Origin: Synechococcus sp. WH 7805
GTDB lineage: Bacteria; Cyanobacteriota; Cyanobacteriia; PCC-6307; Cyanobiaceae
Length of the DNA: 64,000 bases
Direction of reading: 5' to 3'
NCBI RefSeq assembly: GCF_000153285.1
Contig: NZ_CH724168.1
Location: 231,823-295,822 of the forward strand
Shown here piece by piece: positions 42,547 through 51,929 of the stretch (the stretch's first letter is position 1; every line of letters begins with the position of its first letter). Below the pieces are notes generated by a model, which searched no databases, was not told the origin of the DNA, and saw nothing but the letters and a program-made list of their open reading frames with translations. The translations under genes were made by a program, and so were the position numbers.

Positions 42547-43518
42547 ATGGCCACCGTCACCGAGTTGTTGCAGCCGGTCGAGGCGGATCTTGAGATCCTG
42601 CTCAGCGATCTTCGCAGCCTGATCGGTGCAGGGCACCCGATTTTGCAGGCAGCTGCCGAGCATCTGTTCAGTGCCGGTGGCAAACGGCTGAGGCCAGGAA
42701 TTGTTCTGCTTGTGTCACGAGGCTTATCTCCAGAAGGTGAGCTCTCCCCCAGGCATCGGCGTCTGGCAGAGATCACTGAAATGATCCACACCGCATCCTT
42801 GGTTCACGATGATGTGGTGGATGAGGCTGGGACTCGCCGAGGTGTGGAAACGGTCCATAGCCGTTTCAACCATCGCGTCGCTGTCCTTGCTGGCGACTTT
42901 CTGTTCGCACAGGCCAGCTGGCACTTGGCCAATCTGGACAACCTCGATGTGGTGAAACTTCTCAGCCGAGTGATCATGGATCTGGCTGATGGAGAGGTGA
43001 AGCAGGGGCTGTTCCGCTACGACACGGGTCAGACCTTTGAGACCTATCTCGAAAAGAGCTACTGCAAAACAGCCTCCCTGATTGCCAACAGTGCCAGGGC
43101 GGCCGGAGTTCTCAGTGGGTGTACCGAGCCTCAGTTGGAATCCTTGTATCACTACGGCAGGCAACTGGGCTTGGCCTTCCAGGTGGTTGACGACATTCTT
43201 GATTTCACAGGAAGTGATCAACAGCTCGGCAAGCCTGCTGCCAGTGATTTGTCCAGCGGTTATCTCACCGCTCCAGCGCTGTATGCGCTTGAAGAGAATC
43301 CTTCCTTAGGTGTGCTGATTGAAAGGGAATTCAGCAACGAAGGTGATCTCGATGAAGCCCTTCGGATTGTGCGCCAATCCGATGCGATCGCTCGAACCCG
43401 TCAGCTTGCTGAACGCTTCGCTCAGGAGTCCCGTGAGGCTCTGAGCTGGCTTCCTGAATCACCTTCCCGTTCGGCATTGCTGGAGCTGCCAGATTTCGTG
43501 TTGAGTCGTCTCTACTGA
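42547..43518 (+). CDS. sds: Solanesyl diphosphate synthase
   Basis: A 323-residue trans-prenyltransferase that makes the long tail of plastoquinone. The Asp-rich motifs are VHDDVVDEAGTRRG and QVVDDILDFTGSD, with GGKRLRPGIVLLV at the N-terminus. ATG 42547 starts MATVTELLQPVEADL. The last 7 bp overlap the converging HAD gene. Confidence 0.93.
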   Translation: MATVTELLQPVEADLEILLSDLRSLIGAGHPILQAAAEHLFSAGGKRLRPGIVLLVSRGLSPEGELSPRHRRLAEITEMIHTASLVHDDVVDEAGTRRGVETVHSRFNHRVAVLAGDFLFAQASWHLANLDNLDVVKLLSRVIMDLADGEVKQGLFRYDTGQTFETYLEKSYCKTASLIANSARAAGVLSGCTEPQLESLYHYGRQLGLAFQVVDDILDFTGSDQQLGKPAASDLSSGYLTAPALYALEENPSLGVLIEREFSNEGDLDEALRIVRQSDAIARTRQLAERFAQESREALSWLPESPSRSALLELPDFVLSRLY

Positions 43519-44204
43519 ACGGATCGTCGTAATTGGGTTTCCAATTCGGAGAGTGCCTTGATAGTGATCACTGCTTGATGGCTGTACGGCCTCGCGAATT
43601 CAACGGGTTGCATGAGTCGCCAGACGTTGCAACCGGCTTCTGCCGCTGATTGGCATCCGGCATCGGAATCTTCGATTGCCCAGCAATCCTGAGGGTTCAC
43701 ATTCAGTTTTGAGGCTCCCAGCTTGTAAGGATCAGGAGCTGGTTTTCCAGCCTTCAGGGCGCTGTCGTCTCCACACACTTGGACCTGCAACAGATTCACC
43801 CAGGAATGGTGACCGATTTTGTGTTGCATCGAAGTTCGCTCACTGCTGGTGACCAGGGCCATCGGCAGATTCAAGGAGTGGATGTACCGCACGAGGGATT
43901 CGGCTCCCGGCATCGCCGGGGCTGAGGCCATCAGGTCGGCGGCAATCGGTTGACGCACCGCGAGCAACTCCTCTGGAGTGATGGGTTGACTGATCCATGA
44001 ACAGACCTGCCGGGAATTCTCCAGCCGGCGCTTGCCCTGCAGTTGCGCAAGCTGCCCATCAGTGAGATCGGTTCCGAAGTGCGTCGCCGCCTGGCGCCAG
44101 GCGATGGCATGCAGAGGTTCGGTGTCCAAGAGGACGCCGTCCAGATCGAAGAGAAATGCCTCAGGTCTGACTGTTCGAACGCGAGTGGACCCCGGCTCTG
44201 GCAT
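43512..44204 (-). CDS. HAD-superfamily hydrolase
   Basis: A 230-residue phosphatase or phosphomutase of the HAD type. Motifs are FLFDLDGVLLDTEPLH (nucleophile and acid Asp), LVTSSERT (motif II), and KPAPDPYKLGASKL followed by AIEDSDAGCQSA (motifs III-IV). The cap is of the beta-phosphoglucomutase kind. Substrate unknown. It is divergent from acs, with a 151-bp gap. Confidence 0.85.
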   Translation of the reverse strand: MPEPGSTRVRTVRPEAFLFDLDGVLLDTEPLHAIAWRQAATHFGTDLTDGQLAQLQGKRRLENSRQVCSWISQPITPEELLAVRQPIAADLMASAPAMPGAESLVRYIHSLNLPMALVTSSERTSMQHKIGHHSWVNLLQVQVCGDDSALKAGKPAPDPYKLGASKLNVNPQDCWAIEDSDAGCQSAAEAGCNVWRLMQPVEFARPYSHQAVITIKALSELETQLRRSVQ

Positions 44205-44355
44205 GGTGCCACCTACCCCCTCAAAGCATTCTGCAGGCCATGCCTCCGGGATTCAGTGACGGAAAGAGGAACCTGGCAACGCTTGGCAACGACCCGCTGT
44301 CTCTGGAGCTGCACGCTGGATAACCTTGCGGTGACACTGCAAGCGGCTGCTGGCG

Positions 44356-46326
44356 ATGAGCGAAGGTTCCACGATCGAAAGCGTGCTCAAGGAACAGCGC
44401 GTTTTTGCTCCGCCCATTGAGCTCACTCAGTCAGCACGGATTGGTGGCATGGATGCCTATCAAGCCATGGCCGATGCAGCCAGGAACGATCCGGAAACGT
44501 TCTGGGGCAATGCGGCTCGCCAGGAACTTGATTGGTTTACACCGTTTGAGCAGGTGCTCGACTGGACCAACCCTCCCTTCGCTCGCTGGTTCCAGGGAGG
44601 CACCACCAACCTCTCCCACAATTGTCTTGACCGGCATCTTCACGGTGAAACGGCCGACAAGACGGCTCTGATCTGGGAAGGGGAACCCGGCGATGTCCGC
44701 CGTTTCACTTACAGAGAACTGCATGCCGAGGTGTGCAAGGCAGCCAATGCGCTGAAGTCCATGGGCATTGGCAAGGGGGATCTGGTGGCCCTCTACATGC
44801 CGATGGTTCCGGAAGCGGCCATCGCCATGCTGGCCTGCGCCCGAGTCGGTGCTCCCCATTCAGTGGTGTTCGGAGGCTTCTCTGCAGAAGCGCTTCGGGA
44901 CCGGTTGATCGATGGTGAGGCCAAAGCTGTGATTACCGCCGACGGTGGCTTTCGCAAGGACAAGCCCGTTTCTCTGAAACCTGCCGTTGATGCTGCTCTC
45001 GCTGATGGTGCCTGTCCATCGGTGACCTCCGTGCTGGTGGTGCAGCGCACCGAGCAGCCGGTGGACATGGTGCAGGGCCGTGATCAGTGGTGGCATGAGC
45101 TGGTGGATGGTCAGTCCAGCGACTGCCCGGCTGAGCCCATGGAGAGTGAAGACCGGCTCTTCGTGCTTTACACCTCTGGATCCACCGGCAAACCCAAAGG
45201 TGTGGTGCACACCACGGCGGGTTACAACCTCTGGGCTCATCTCACGTTTCAGTGGATCTTTGATCTCCGTGATGACGACGTGTTCTGGTGCACAGCGGAT
45301 GTGGGCTGGATCACCGGTCACAGCTACATCGTGTATGGCCCGCTGTCGAATGGGGCCACCACGGTGATGTATGAGGGAGCGCCACGACCTTCCAACCCGG
45401 GAGCTTTCTGGGAGTTGATCCAGAAGCACAGGGTGACGATTTTCTACACCGCTCCCACCGCGATCCGGGCCTTCATGAAGAACGGTCGGACCGTGCCTGA
45501 CCAGTTCGATATGAGTAGCTTGCGACTGCTCGGAACCGTTGGCGAACCCATCAATCCCGAAGCCTGGATCTGGTATCAAGATGTGATTGGTGGTGGTCGC
45601 TGCCCGATCATCGACACCTGGTGGCAGACCGAAACAGGCGGCGTGATGATCAGCCCGCTCCCTGGGGCCACACCCACCAAGCCGGGTTCAGCCACCCTGC
45701 CGCTGCCCGGGATCGAGGCCGATGTGGTGGACGCCGATGGCAACAGTGTGGGGGCCAATGAAGGGGGATATCTGGTCGTGCGTCGTCCCTGGCCGGGGAT
45801 GATGCGAACGGTGCATGGCAATCCGGAGCGCTTCCGCCAGAGCTATTGGGAGTACATCCGTCCTGAGGATGGCAGCTACATCTACTTCGCCGGTGATGGT
45901 GCTCGACGGGATGCGGATGGTTACTTCTGGGTGATGGGACGCGTGGACGATGTCATCAACGTGTCTGGCCATCGCCTTGGCACCATGGAAATCGAATCAG
46001 CCCTGGTTAGTCACCCTGCGGTGGCGGAGGCCGCTGTGGTCGGTCGTCCTGATGAGCTGAAAGGCGAGGGCATCGTGGCGTTCGTCACCCTTGAGGCCGA
46101 TCGCGAATCCAATGACGCCCTGATCGCTGAGTTGCGGGCTCATGTGGGCACCGAAATCGGTCCGATCGCTCGCCCTGATGAAATCCGCTGCAGCGATGCC
46201 CTTCCTAAAACGCGCAGCGGCAAGATCATGCGCCGGATTCTCAGGGCACTGGCTGCCGGAGAGGATGTGACAGGTGACACCAGCACCCTGGAAGATCGCT
46301 CCGTGCTGGATCGTTTGCGGGCCTGA
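44356..46326 (+). CDS. acs: Acetyl-CoA synthetase
   Basis: A 656-residue AMP-forming enzyme converting acetate, ATP and CoA to acetyl-CoA. Motifs are [40 protein letters not shown] and the lysine motif [19 protein letters not shown]. Length is normal for the family. No partner genes adjoin it. Confidence 0.95.
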   Translation: MSEGSTIESVLKEQRVFAPPIELTQSARIGGMDAYQAMADAARNDPETFWGNAARQELDWFTPFEQVLDWTNPPFARWFQGGTTNLSHNCLDRHLHGETADKTALIWEGEPGDVRRFTYRELHAEVCKAANALKSMGIGKGDLVALYMPMVPEAAIAMLACARVGAPHSVVFGGFSAEALRDRLIDGEAKAVITADGGFRKDKPVSLKPAVDAALADGACPSVTSVLVVQRTEQPVDMVQGRDQWWHELVDGQSSDCPAEPMESEDRLFVLYTSGSTGKPKGVVHTTAGYNLWAHLTFQWIFDLRDDDVFWCTADVGWITGHSYIVYGPLSNGATTVMYEGAPRPSNPGAFWELIQKHRVTIFYTAPTAIRAFMKNGRTVPDQFDMSSLRLLGTVGEPINPEAWIWYQDVIGGGRCPIIDTWWQTETGGVMISPLPGATPTKPGSATLPLPGIEADVVDADGNSVGANEGGYLVVRRPWPGMMRTVHGNPERFRQSYWEYIRPEDGSYIYFAGDGARRDADGYFWVMGRVDDVINVSGHRLGTMEIESALVSHPAVAEAAVVGRPDELKGEGIVAFVTLEADRESNDALIAELRAHVGTEIGPIARPDEIRCSDALPKTRSGKIMRRILRALAAGEDVTGDTSTLEDRSVLDRLRA

Positions 46327-46328
46327 TT

Positions 46329-47054
46329 TCAGGCCCAGGTAAGCAGAAGGTCGACTAAGCGGCGGATGCGTCGACTGCGGCCTTGGTCATCCGCCCAGCC
46401 GCCGAGAAGTCCCTGCCGCAGTCCCGCACTCGCTGGGGTGAGGTGGTCGCCTGTGGTCTGCACAAAGCGGCTTTGGTCTCCAGGTCTGCGCTGGAGTGCC
46501 TGAATCAGATCGTCACTTTGATCGAGGGCATCGTCTCCGAAACGCACGACCAGATTGCGCTCCTGCCTGTAGAAACGCTCGATCATGTTGAGTGTTTCTA
46601 CAGGCCCTGGGCTGAACTCGGTGACCACACCGAGTTTTGGAGCGAGGGTCCCGAGCAGGGGAATGGACCGTTCGGCTGTGAAGTTGTTGAAACTGAGTGC
46701 TGCCAGACCACTGCAGCCGCGCCCATCATCCGGAGCCAGGAGATGGAGTTTGCAACCGAGACTGTGACCCAGCCGCATCGGCGTGATCGGTCTGTTCAGC
46801 CGCTCCTCTAGGAGCCGGCGGCACTGCCTCAGTTGCTGCCAGCCTTCGCGGGCCTGAAGCTGGTGGTCGAATCCCGGAACGTAACTCCAGGCGTGAATGG
46901 CATAGCCCTCATCCGCCAACCATTCCAGGAGGCGTCGGTAGCTGATCTGGGGACTGGTGGCGAGATAACTGCCACCAATGAAGTCCACGAGACCTCGAAC
47001 GGAGTCCTTCGGCCACAGACACCAACACTGTTCACGACGCTGCCAACGGTTCAC
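46329..47054 (-). CDS. DUF1350 protein
   Basis: A 241-residue protein of the alpha/beta-hydrolase-like DUF1350 family, found in cyanobacteria and chloroplasts. Segments: VDFIGGSYLATSPQISYRRL, AWSYVPGFDHQLQA and MRLGHSLGCKLHLLAPDD. GHSLGCK resembles a nucleophile elbow, which would make Ser the catalytic residue (inference). GTG 47054 overlaps the PrxQ stop by 4 bp. Confidence 0.85.
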   Translation of the reverse strand: MNRWQRREQCWCLWPKDSVRGLVDFIGGSYLATSPQISYRRLLEWLADEGYAIHAWSYVPGFDHQLQAREGWQQLRQCRRLLEERLNRPITPMRLGHSLGCKLHLLAPDDGRGCSGLAALSFNNFTAERSIPLLGTLAPKLGVVTEFSPGPVETLNMIERFYRQERNLVVRFGDDALDQSDDLIQALQRRPGDQSRFVQTTGDHLTPASAGLRQGLLGGWADDQGRSRRIRRLVDLLLTWA

Positions 47055-47509
47055 CCTGCGGCCAGAGTGCGCACAACCGACTCCGCCTCCTTCACATGGG
47101 CTGGTCCATCGAGGAGGTTGTTGAAAACGAGTTTGATCACGCCCTTCTGATCAATCACGTAGGTCACCCTTGCGGGGAGGAGTCCGAAGGTTTTGGGCAC
47201 ACCAAATGACCTTTTCAGGCTTCCAGTCTTGTCGCTCAAAAGCGGATACGGCAATTGGTAGCGTTCAGCGAAACGCCTGTGGCTCACTGCGTCATCCCCG
47301 CTCACTCCCCAGACTTCTGCTCCCAGTGCCGTGAGATTGGCGTGGTGATCCCGGAACGTGCAGGCTTCCGCTGTACAACCTGGAGTGTCGTCCTTCGGAT
47401 AGAAGAACAGCACAAGAATCCGATCCTTCACGTCATCCAGACGGCGCATCTGACCGTCTTGGTCTTCGAGAGCAAAGCTCGGGGCCACATCGCCGGTCTG
47501 CAGAGCCAT
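47051..47509 (-). CDS. Peroxiredoxin Q (Bcp type)
   Basis: A 152-residue thiol peroxidase that reduces hydroperoxides using thioredoxin. The peroxidatic and resolving cysteines are in DDTPGCTAEACTFRDHHANL (Cys-x4-Cys). The N-terminal GDVAPSFALEDQDGQMRRL is characteristic. It is translated just before DUF1350. Confidence 0.93.
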   Translation of the reverse strand: MALQTGDVAPSFALEDQDGQMRRLDDVKDRILVLFFYPKDDTPGCTAEACTFRDHHANLTALGAEVWGVSGDDAVSHRRFAERYQLPYPLLSDKTGSLKRSFGVPKTFGLLPARVTYVIDQKGVIKLVFNNLLDGPAHVKEAESVVRTLAAG

Positions 47510-47592
47510 GGGTGTTCAGCGCTCGATTCACCCTAGGAAGCTGGGGTTGATGACGAGAGAATGGATCCGCTGAGATCTCACGGCCCCTTCCC

Positions 47593-48411
47593 ATGACTGA
47601 CAGTGCTCTGGAGTCCGGTCAATTGGATCTGCTGCAGGGTTTTCAATCACCTTCCTCTGCTTCGCGATCAATCGAGCAGCCGTCCATCACTGAACCCTCT
47701 CCAGACGTGCAACCGTCCCGTTTGCTGATTGTTGATACGGAAACGACAGGGCTCGATGCCGATCGTGATCAGTGCCTTGAAGTTGGAGCGATTCTGTTTT
47801 CCGTCCCCCATCGTCAGGTGCTGGCGCAGATGTCATGTCTGTTGCCTGTCGACAGCAATCCTGCTGAGTCGATCAATCGAATCCCAGCTGAGGTCAGCCG
47901 CGTTGAGCAGCCTTGGGGTGATGGGCTTGCTTGGTTTGAGCGAATGATGATGAGCGCGGATTATTTGGTGGCTCACAACGCAGCCTTTGATCGCCAGTGG
48001 TTCGGTCGCGGTGCTTTGCCAGAGGCGAAGCGTCCCTGGCTTTGCACCCTTGAAGACATCCGTTGGCCTGAAGCGCGCAATCTGAAAGCCAGGCCTTCGG
48101 TGATTGACCTGGCCCTGGCCTACGGAATTCCTGTGTGGTCAGCGCATCGGGCTCTCACGGATTGCATTTATTTGGCTGAGGTGTTTCAGCGCTGCGACGA
48201 CCTGGAGGAGCTGATCACCCATGCCTTGGAACCGCGTCGACTTGTGCGTGCCCAGGTGTCCTACGACCAACGCCATCTCGCCCGCGAAGCAGGGTTCCGC
48301 TGGAATGAACCCGTCAAGGGGGCCTGGGCCCGGCGGCTTTCGGAGCGGGAGGAGCGGGAGCTTCCCTTCACCGTGGTGCCGGTGGACGCTGCGTTGCCAC
48401 GGGCATCCTGA
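47593..48411 (+). CDS. DEDDh 3'-5' exonuclease
   Basis: A 272-residue exonuclease similar to the epsilon subunit. Exo I is LLIVDTETTGLDADRDQCLE, exo II YLVAHNAAFDRQWFG, and exo III contains WSAHRALTDCIYLAEVF. The last ~70 residues (RRLVRAQVSYDQRHLAREAG.. AWARRLSERE) form an extra domain common in cyanobacterial proteins. Whether it proofreads for DnaE or acts in repair is unknown. Confidence 0.85.
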   Translation: MTDSALESGQLDLLQGFQSPSSASRSIEQPSITEPSPDVQPSRLLIVDTETTGLDADRDQCLEVGAILFSVPHRQVLAQMSCLLPVDSNPAESINRIPAEVSRVEQPWGDGLAWFERMMMSADYLVAHNAAFDRQWFGRGALPEAKRPWLCTLEDIRWPEARNLKARPSVIDLALAYGIPVWSAHRALTDCIYLAEVFQRCDDLEELITHALEPRRLVRAQVSYDQRHLAREAGFRWNEPVKGAWARRLSEREERELPFTVVPVDAALPRAS

Positions 48412-48482
48412 TTTGCTTCAGCAGTCCGAAGTCTCACGGGTTTTTTGACCGATGGTTGCGCTGCCTCGGCCACCCTGATGGC

Positions 48483-48788
48483 ATGAAATCGTCGACGCAT
48501 CGCCAATCTGTTCGTTTACGCCTGCAGCGCTGGCAGCAGGTTCGAACTTGGGCGCGTCTGATTCGAGAAGCTGAAAGTCTTTGGCATGTTGATGTACGGG
48601 AGCTCAAACGATTAGGAGCCTTGGAACTTTCCCAGCTCCTGAACGAAGTTCCCTCGTGTCAGCGCAGTCGGGTGAACCGTTGGCTGACCCGCTACAGCGT
48701 TTCGACCCGTCTCCCCTTTGAAACGAGTGCAACCCGTTCGCGTTCTTGCAGCTCGTCTTGGACCAAAGATGAGTCTCGTCGGCCCTGA
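48483..48788 (+). CDS. Basic hypothetical protein
   Basis: A 101-residue, Arg- and Ser-rich protein: MKSSTHRQSVRLRLQRWQQV, then WHVDVRELKRLGALELSQLL and a Ser/Arg-rich tail. It is largely helical in the first 70 residues. No family is recognised. It lies 71 bp after the exonuclease gene. Confidence 0.5.
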   Translation: MKSSTHRQSVRLRLQRWQQVRTWARLIREAESLWHVDVRELKRLGALELSQLLNEVPSCQRSRVNRWLTRYSVSTRLPFETSATRSRSCSSSWTKDESRRP

Positions 48789-48806
48789 ACAGGCTTTGCG
48801 ATCACC

Positions 48807-48826
48807 CTTAACCTACTGCTAACGAC
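48807..48826 (+). promoter_or_regulatory. Pho box upstream of pstS
   Basis: CTTAACCT (48807-48814) followed by CTAACGAC (48819-48826) matches the CTTAACCT-type tandem repeats bound by PhoB in cyanobacteria. It lies 54 bp before the pstS start, where activation by phosphate starvation is expected. Confidence 0.7.
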
Positions 48827-48879
48827 CAAATCCGTATTGGAAGGCTACTCCTAGGACGCCGATTTCTCCCAGGCTTCTC

Positions 48880-49860
48880 ATGAGCTTCGCCAAGAAGGCT
48901 CTCATTGTTTCCTCTTTGCTGGCTCTCGGAGCCGGCGTTTCCGCATCCGCCGCTGATCGTCTGAACGGTGCAGGTGCATCATTCCCCGCCAAGATCTATC
49001 AGCGCTGGTTCGCTGAGCTGGCCAAGGCCGGTGGTCCTCAGGTTAATTATCAGGCGGTTGGATCCGGTTCCGGTCGTAAGGCTTTCATCGACCAGACCGT
49101 GAACTTCGGCGCTTCTGACGATCCGATGAAGCCCAAGGACATGGCCAAGGTGAAGCGTGGTGTTGTGCAGATCCCCATGGTGGGTGGCACCATCGCTTTC
49201 GGTTACAACAAGCCTGGTTGCAACCTCAAGCTGACCCAGAAGCAGGCAGTTCAGGTGGCGATCGGCAAGATCACCGATTGGAAGCAGCTTGGCTGTGCTC
49301 CCGGCAACATCACCTGGGTGCACCGTTCTGACGGTTCCGGCACCACCAAGGCCTTCACCAACTCCATGCAGGCCTTCTCCTCCGAGTGGACTCTGGGCAC
49401 CGGTAAGTCCGTCAAGTGGCCCGGTAAGAACGCTGTTGGTGCCAAGGGCAACTCCGGCGTCGCTGGCACCATTCAGAACAAAGTTGGCGCCATCGGTTAC
49501 GTCAACCAGTCCTACATCAAGGGCAAGGTTGTGGCTGCAGCCCTGCAGAACAAGTCCGGTGAATTCCTCAAGCCTTCTGTGAAGGCCGGTGCCACTGCAC
49601 TGAACGGCATCAAGCTGGATTCCAACCTGGCTGGCAAGAACCCCAACCCCACCGCCAAGGGTGCTTACCCCATCGCCACCCTCACCTGGGTGCTGGCTTA
49701 CAAGACCGGCAACGGCAAGAACACCGCTGCCATCAAGGAAGCCTTCAACTTCATGCTGAGCAACAAGGCTCAGGACCAGGCTCCCAGCCTCGGTTTCGTT
49801 CCCCTGAAGGGCGGCATCCTCAGCAAGGCCAAGGCTGCTGTGAACAAGATCGGTAATTGA
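48880..49860 (+). CDS. pstS: Phosphate-binding protein PstS
   Basis: A 326-residue periplasmic phosphate-binding protein. The signal peptide is ALIVSSLLALGAGVSASA; the mature part begins ADRLNGAGASFPAKIYQRWF. Phosphate-contact segments are NYQAVGSGSGRKAFIDQTVN, FGASDDPM and VHRSDGSGTTKAFTNSMQA. It hands phosphate to the Pst transporter, whose permease genes are not here. Codon use is strongly biased, suggesting high expression. A terminator follows. Confidence 0.96.
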   Translation: MSFAKKALIVSSLLALGAGVSASAADRLNGAGASFPAKIYQRWFAELAKAGGPQVNYQAVGSGSGRKAFIDQTVNFGASDDPMKPKDMAKVKRGVVQIPMVGGTIAFGYNKPGCNLKLTQKQAVQVAIGKITDWKQLGCAPGNITWVHRSDGSGTTKAFTNSMQAFSSEWTLGTGKSVKWPGKNAVGAKGNSGVAGTIQNKVGAIGYVNQSYIKGKVVAAALQNKSGEFLKPSVKAGATALNGIKLDSNLAGKNPNPTAKGAYPIATLTWVLAYKTGNGKNTAAIKEAFNFMLSNKAQDQAPSLGFVPLKGGILSKAKAAVNKIGN

Positions 49861-49892
49861 TTCTCTGAATCAACTTCACTGATCGCATGAAC

Positions 49893-49917
49893 GAGGAGGG
49901 GGCAACCCCTCCTTTTT
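49893..49917 (+). terminator. Terminator of pstS
   Basis: GAGGAGGGG and CCCCTCCT pair across a short loop (GCAA) and are followed by TTTTTAT. Confidence 0.85.
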
Positions 49918-50031
49918 ATGTTTCCTTTATCTTTCTGATTTTTTAGGAGAGTCTTAAAGCGCTGATCCCCATCCCTTTGCCTGCTAGGGATGTTGTGCTC
50001 CATACACTTCGTTGTATCGAGAGCTTCAACA

Positions 50032-50664
50032 ATGGTCTCTTCTCCTCAGTCCGTTTCCAGCCGTCGAGAAGGTTTCCGTGAGCTTTTAGAAAACAGTTTT
50101 CAGAAGCGCAACCTTGTGCATCTCTCCTCTGGAAGCGTGGTGCCTCTGCTGAAAAACAGCCTTTGGCTTGTGGTGAGAGGCATGGTGAAGTTGGGTGCTG
50201 TTTCTGTTCATGGCGACGAGCTTCTGCTCGGACTGGCTGGTCCCAATGAGCCGTTTGGTGAGCCTCTGAGCACCGTGGAGGCCTATGAAGCCGTCACCCT
50301 CACGGATTGTGATCTCCTTTGCGTGACCCTTGCAGAGGTGCATGAATCGGCGGAGTTGGCTAGGGCACTGCTTGATGCTGTTGTTCTGCGATACCGCCAA
50401 TCTGAATATCTCCTCTCACTTCTCGGTTTGCGTCGCGTGGAGGAACGGGTTCGGAGCTTTCTGGAACTGCTTGCCCAGGATTATGGTCAGCCCTGTGATG
50501 AAGGATTGCGCCTGAATCTTCGTTTAACCCATCAGGAGATGGCGAGCGCTTTAAGCACCACGCGCGTGACGGTGACCAGAGTGATCGGCCTTCTCAAGGA
50601 TGAGGGTTGGCTGAAGATTGATTCCCAGCGTCATCTTGTGATTACCCACCTTCCCAAGAAATAA
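50032..50664 (+). CDS. ptrA: PtrA-type Crp-family phosphate regulator
   Basis: A 210-residue Crp/Fnr-type regulator. The barrel includes SLWLVVRGMVKLGAVSVHGD and the DNA-binding part LRLTHQEMASALSTTRVTVT. In marine Synechococcus WH8102, PtrA lies next to pstS and coordinates the later phosphate-stress response. The position directly after pstS on the same strand, with a terminator between, fits. ATG 50032 begins MVSSPQSVSSRREGFRELLE; a longer frame from 49990 is less likely. Confidence 0.85.
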   Translation: MVSSPQSVSSRREGFRELLENSFQKRNLVHLSSGSVVPLLKNSLWLVVRGMVKLGAVSVHGDELLLGLAGPNEPFGEPLSTVEAYEAVTLTDCDLLCVTLAEVHESAELARALLDAVVLRYRQSEYLLSLLGLRRVEERVRSFLELLAQDYGQPCDEGLRLNLRLTHQEMASALSTTRVTVTRVIGLLKDEGWLKIDSQRHLVITHLPKK

Positions 50665-50763
50665 GTCAACGCGCTTGTCAGTGCTTAGCGGTTTAGCTGG
50701 AACGGATTTGATCGCTCAAGTTTGTGGCTGGACCTTCTTTCCCACTGCTGATGTTGCTGCTTC

Positions 50764-50971
50764 ATGCAGAGCAGGGCTACTGACTGGTTGGCTGGATTGG
50801 TGTTCTCCTTTGTCTTTGCACTCTTCGGGGTGCAGTTGATTGATTCCGCTGCCAGGGGGTGGGATTATCCCTGGCTTGTCACTGTGCTTGCCGCTTCTGC
50901 TCCTGCGCAGGGTGCGTCGGCAGGGGCCGCTGCGGGAGCGCAATGCCCATTGCCTTGCATCGCGGCCATGA
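50764..50971 (+). pseudogene. Small membrane protein, possibly frameshifted
   Basis: ATG 50764 gives MQSRATDWLAGLVFSFVFAL, then FGVQLIDSAARGWDYPW. Beyond this the first frame turns into low-complexity Ala/Ser. One base over, from 50876, it reads LSLCLPLLLLRRVRRQGPLR and ERNAHCLASRP to a stop at 50971, which would make a natural second helix and basic tail. So a one-base insertion near 50875 is likely. No family is recognised. 50972-51249 holds no gene I can support. Confidence 0.4.
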
Positions 50972-51249
50972 TCCGGTCCCATCACATAGGGGTCATGCCA
51001 GCAGCCGACCCTTTGTCAGTCGGCATCCCTATGCGTCTCTTCAGCCACTGGTCACGATCACAGCCAATGCTCGCCTGTTTGATGTGATGCAAGGAGTGAT
51101 CCAGTTCACCGATGGAGGGGTGTTCTTGGCCATGCCTGCCGGTCAAGGGAAACGTCAGCACACTGAACTCAAAGCCAATTCCGCGCACGTCTCCAATCAA
51201 CGTCGGTTGCGTGATGCCCGCTTGCAGGTGGATGGCCCACGCTTGAGCA

Positions 51250-51276
51250 TAAAAAAATCCCTCCTCAGAGGGATTC
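51250..51276 (-). terminator. Terminator of tRNA-Pro
   Basis: On the minus strand, AATCCCTCTGAGGAGGGATT forms ATCCCTC / GAGGGAT, followed by TTTTTTAT. Confidence 0.8.
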
Positions 51277-51300
51277 GATGCTTTCAACTCGACGGTGAAA

Positions 51301-51377
<77 letters not shown>

Positions 51378-51388
51378 GATTCAAGTTA

Positions 51389-51736
51389 TCACAAGGCATC
51401 CACGGCTTTGATCCTCCTACGGATGCGGGCGAGAAGACGGGCGCTGAGCTTGTCTCTTGATTCGCCCGTGTACCCCCAGATGCGCAATTCTCGGGAGAGT
51501 TGACGCAGCTCCCGTAGCGACATCGAGGCGAGCTGCAATTCCGGCAAGGTTCTCCAGGCTCGTGAGGTCATCGGCAGGGGAGCTCTTGCTCCCCGTCCCC
51601 CCAGGTTGATCGTGCCGTCAGCGATCCATTCCGGGATCAGCACCACCAGCACGGCAATCAGTCCGTAGAGCTCAACCAGTCCCTTCGGGAGCGGATGGAG
51701 GCGTCTCCTCTCTGTTGGTTTGGGAGGCTTAGACAC
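51389..51736 (-). CDS. Membrane-anchored protein with a SAP-like end
   Basis: A 115-residue protein with one membrane helix (LVELYGLIAVLVVLIPEWIA) and a C-terminal helix-turn-helix: MSLRELRQLSRELRIWGYTG then ESRDKLSARLLARIRRRI, which resembles a SAP domain. SAP domains usually bind DNA or RNA, which would be odd beside a membrane anchor (inference). It ends 15 bp from the tRNA gene. Confidence 0.65.
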   Translation of the reverse strand: MSKPPKPTERRRLHPLPKGLVELYGLIAVLVVLIPEWIADGTINLGGRGARAPLPMTSRAWRTLPELQLASMSLRELRQLSRELRIWGYTGESRDKLSARLLARIRRRIKAVDAL

Positions 51737-51749
51737 AGGACTTCAGTCG

Positions 51750-51929
51750 TCAGAGCGCGAGGGTTCCAGTCTGGTTAGGACTGCGATCGAGCCCAGGACC
51801 AGGGTCCCGCCAGAGGAAGGGCTGCCTGTCCGTGGACGGTGCTCGGAGCGAAAACGCCAGGGCGAACACCATGAGCATCGTTGCGGCCAAGATGGCGATC
51901 ACCCAGCGGTCCGGAAGGGATCTGTTCAC
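51750..51929 (-). CDS. Small single-pass membrane protein
   Basis: A 59-residue protein, MNRSLPDRWVIAILAATMLM, then VFALAFSLRAPSTDRQPFLW and a polar tail. GTG 51929 overlaps the msrA stop (GTGA), a coupled start; a longer frame to 52001 would overlap msrA by 76 bp and is rejected. No family is recognised. Confidence 0.6.
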   Translation of the reverse strand: MNRSLPDRWVIAILAATMLMVFALAFSLRAPSTDRQPFLWRDPGPGLDRSPNQTGTLAL

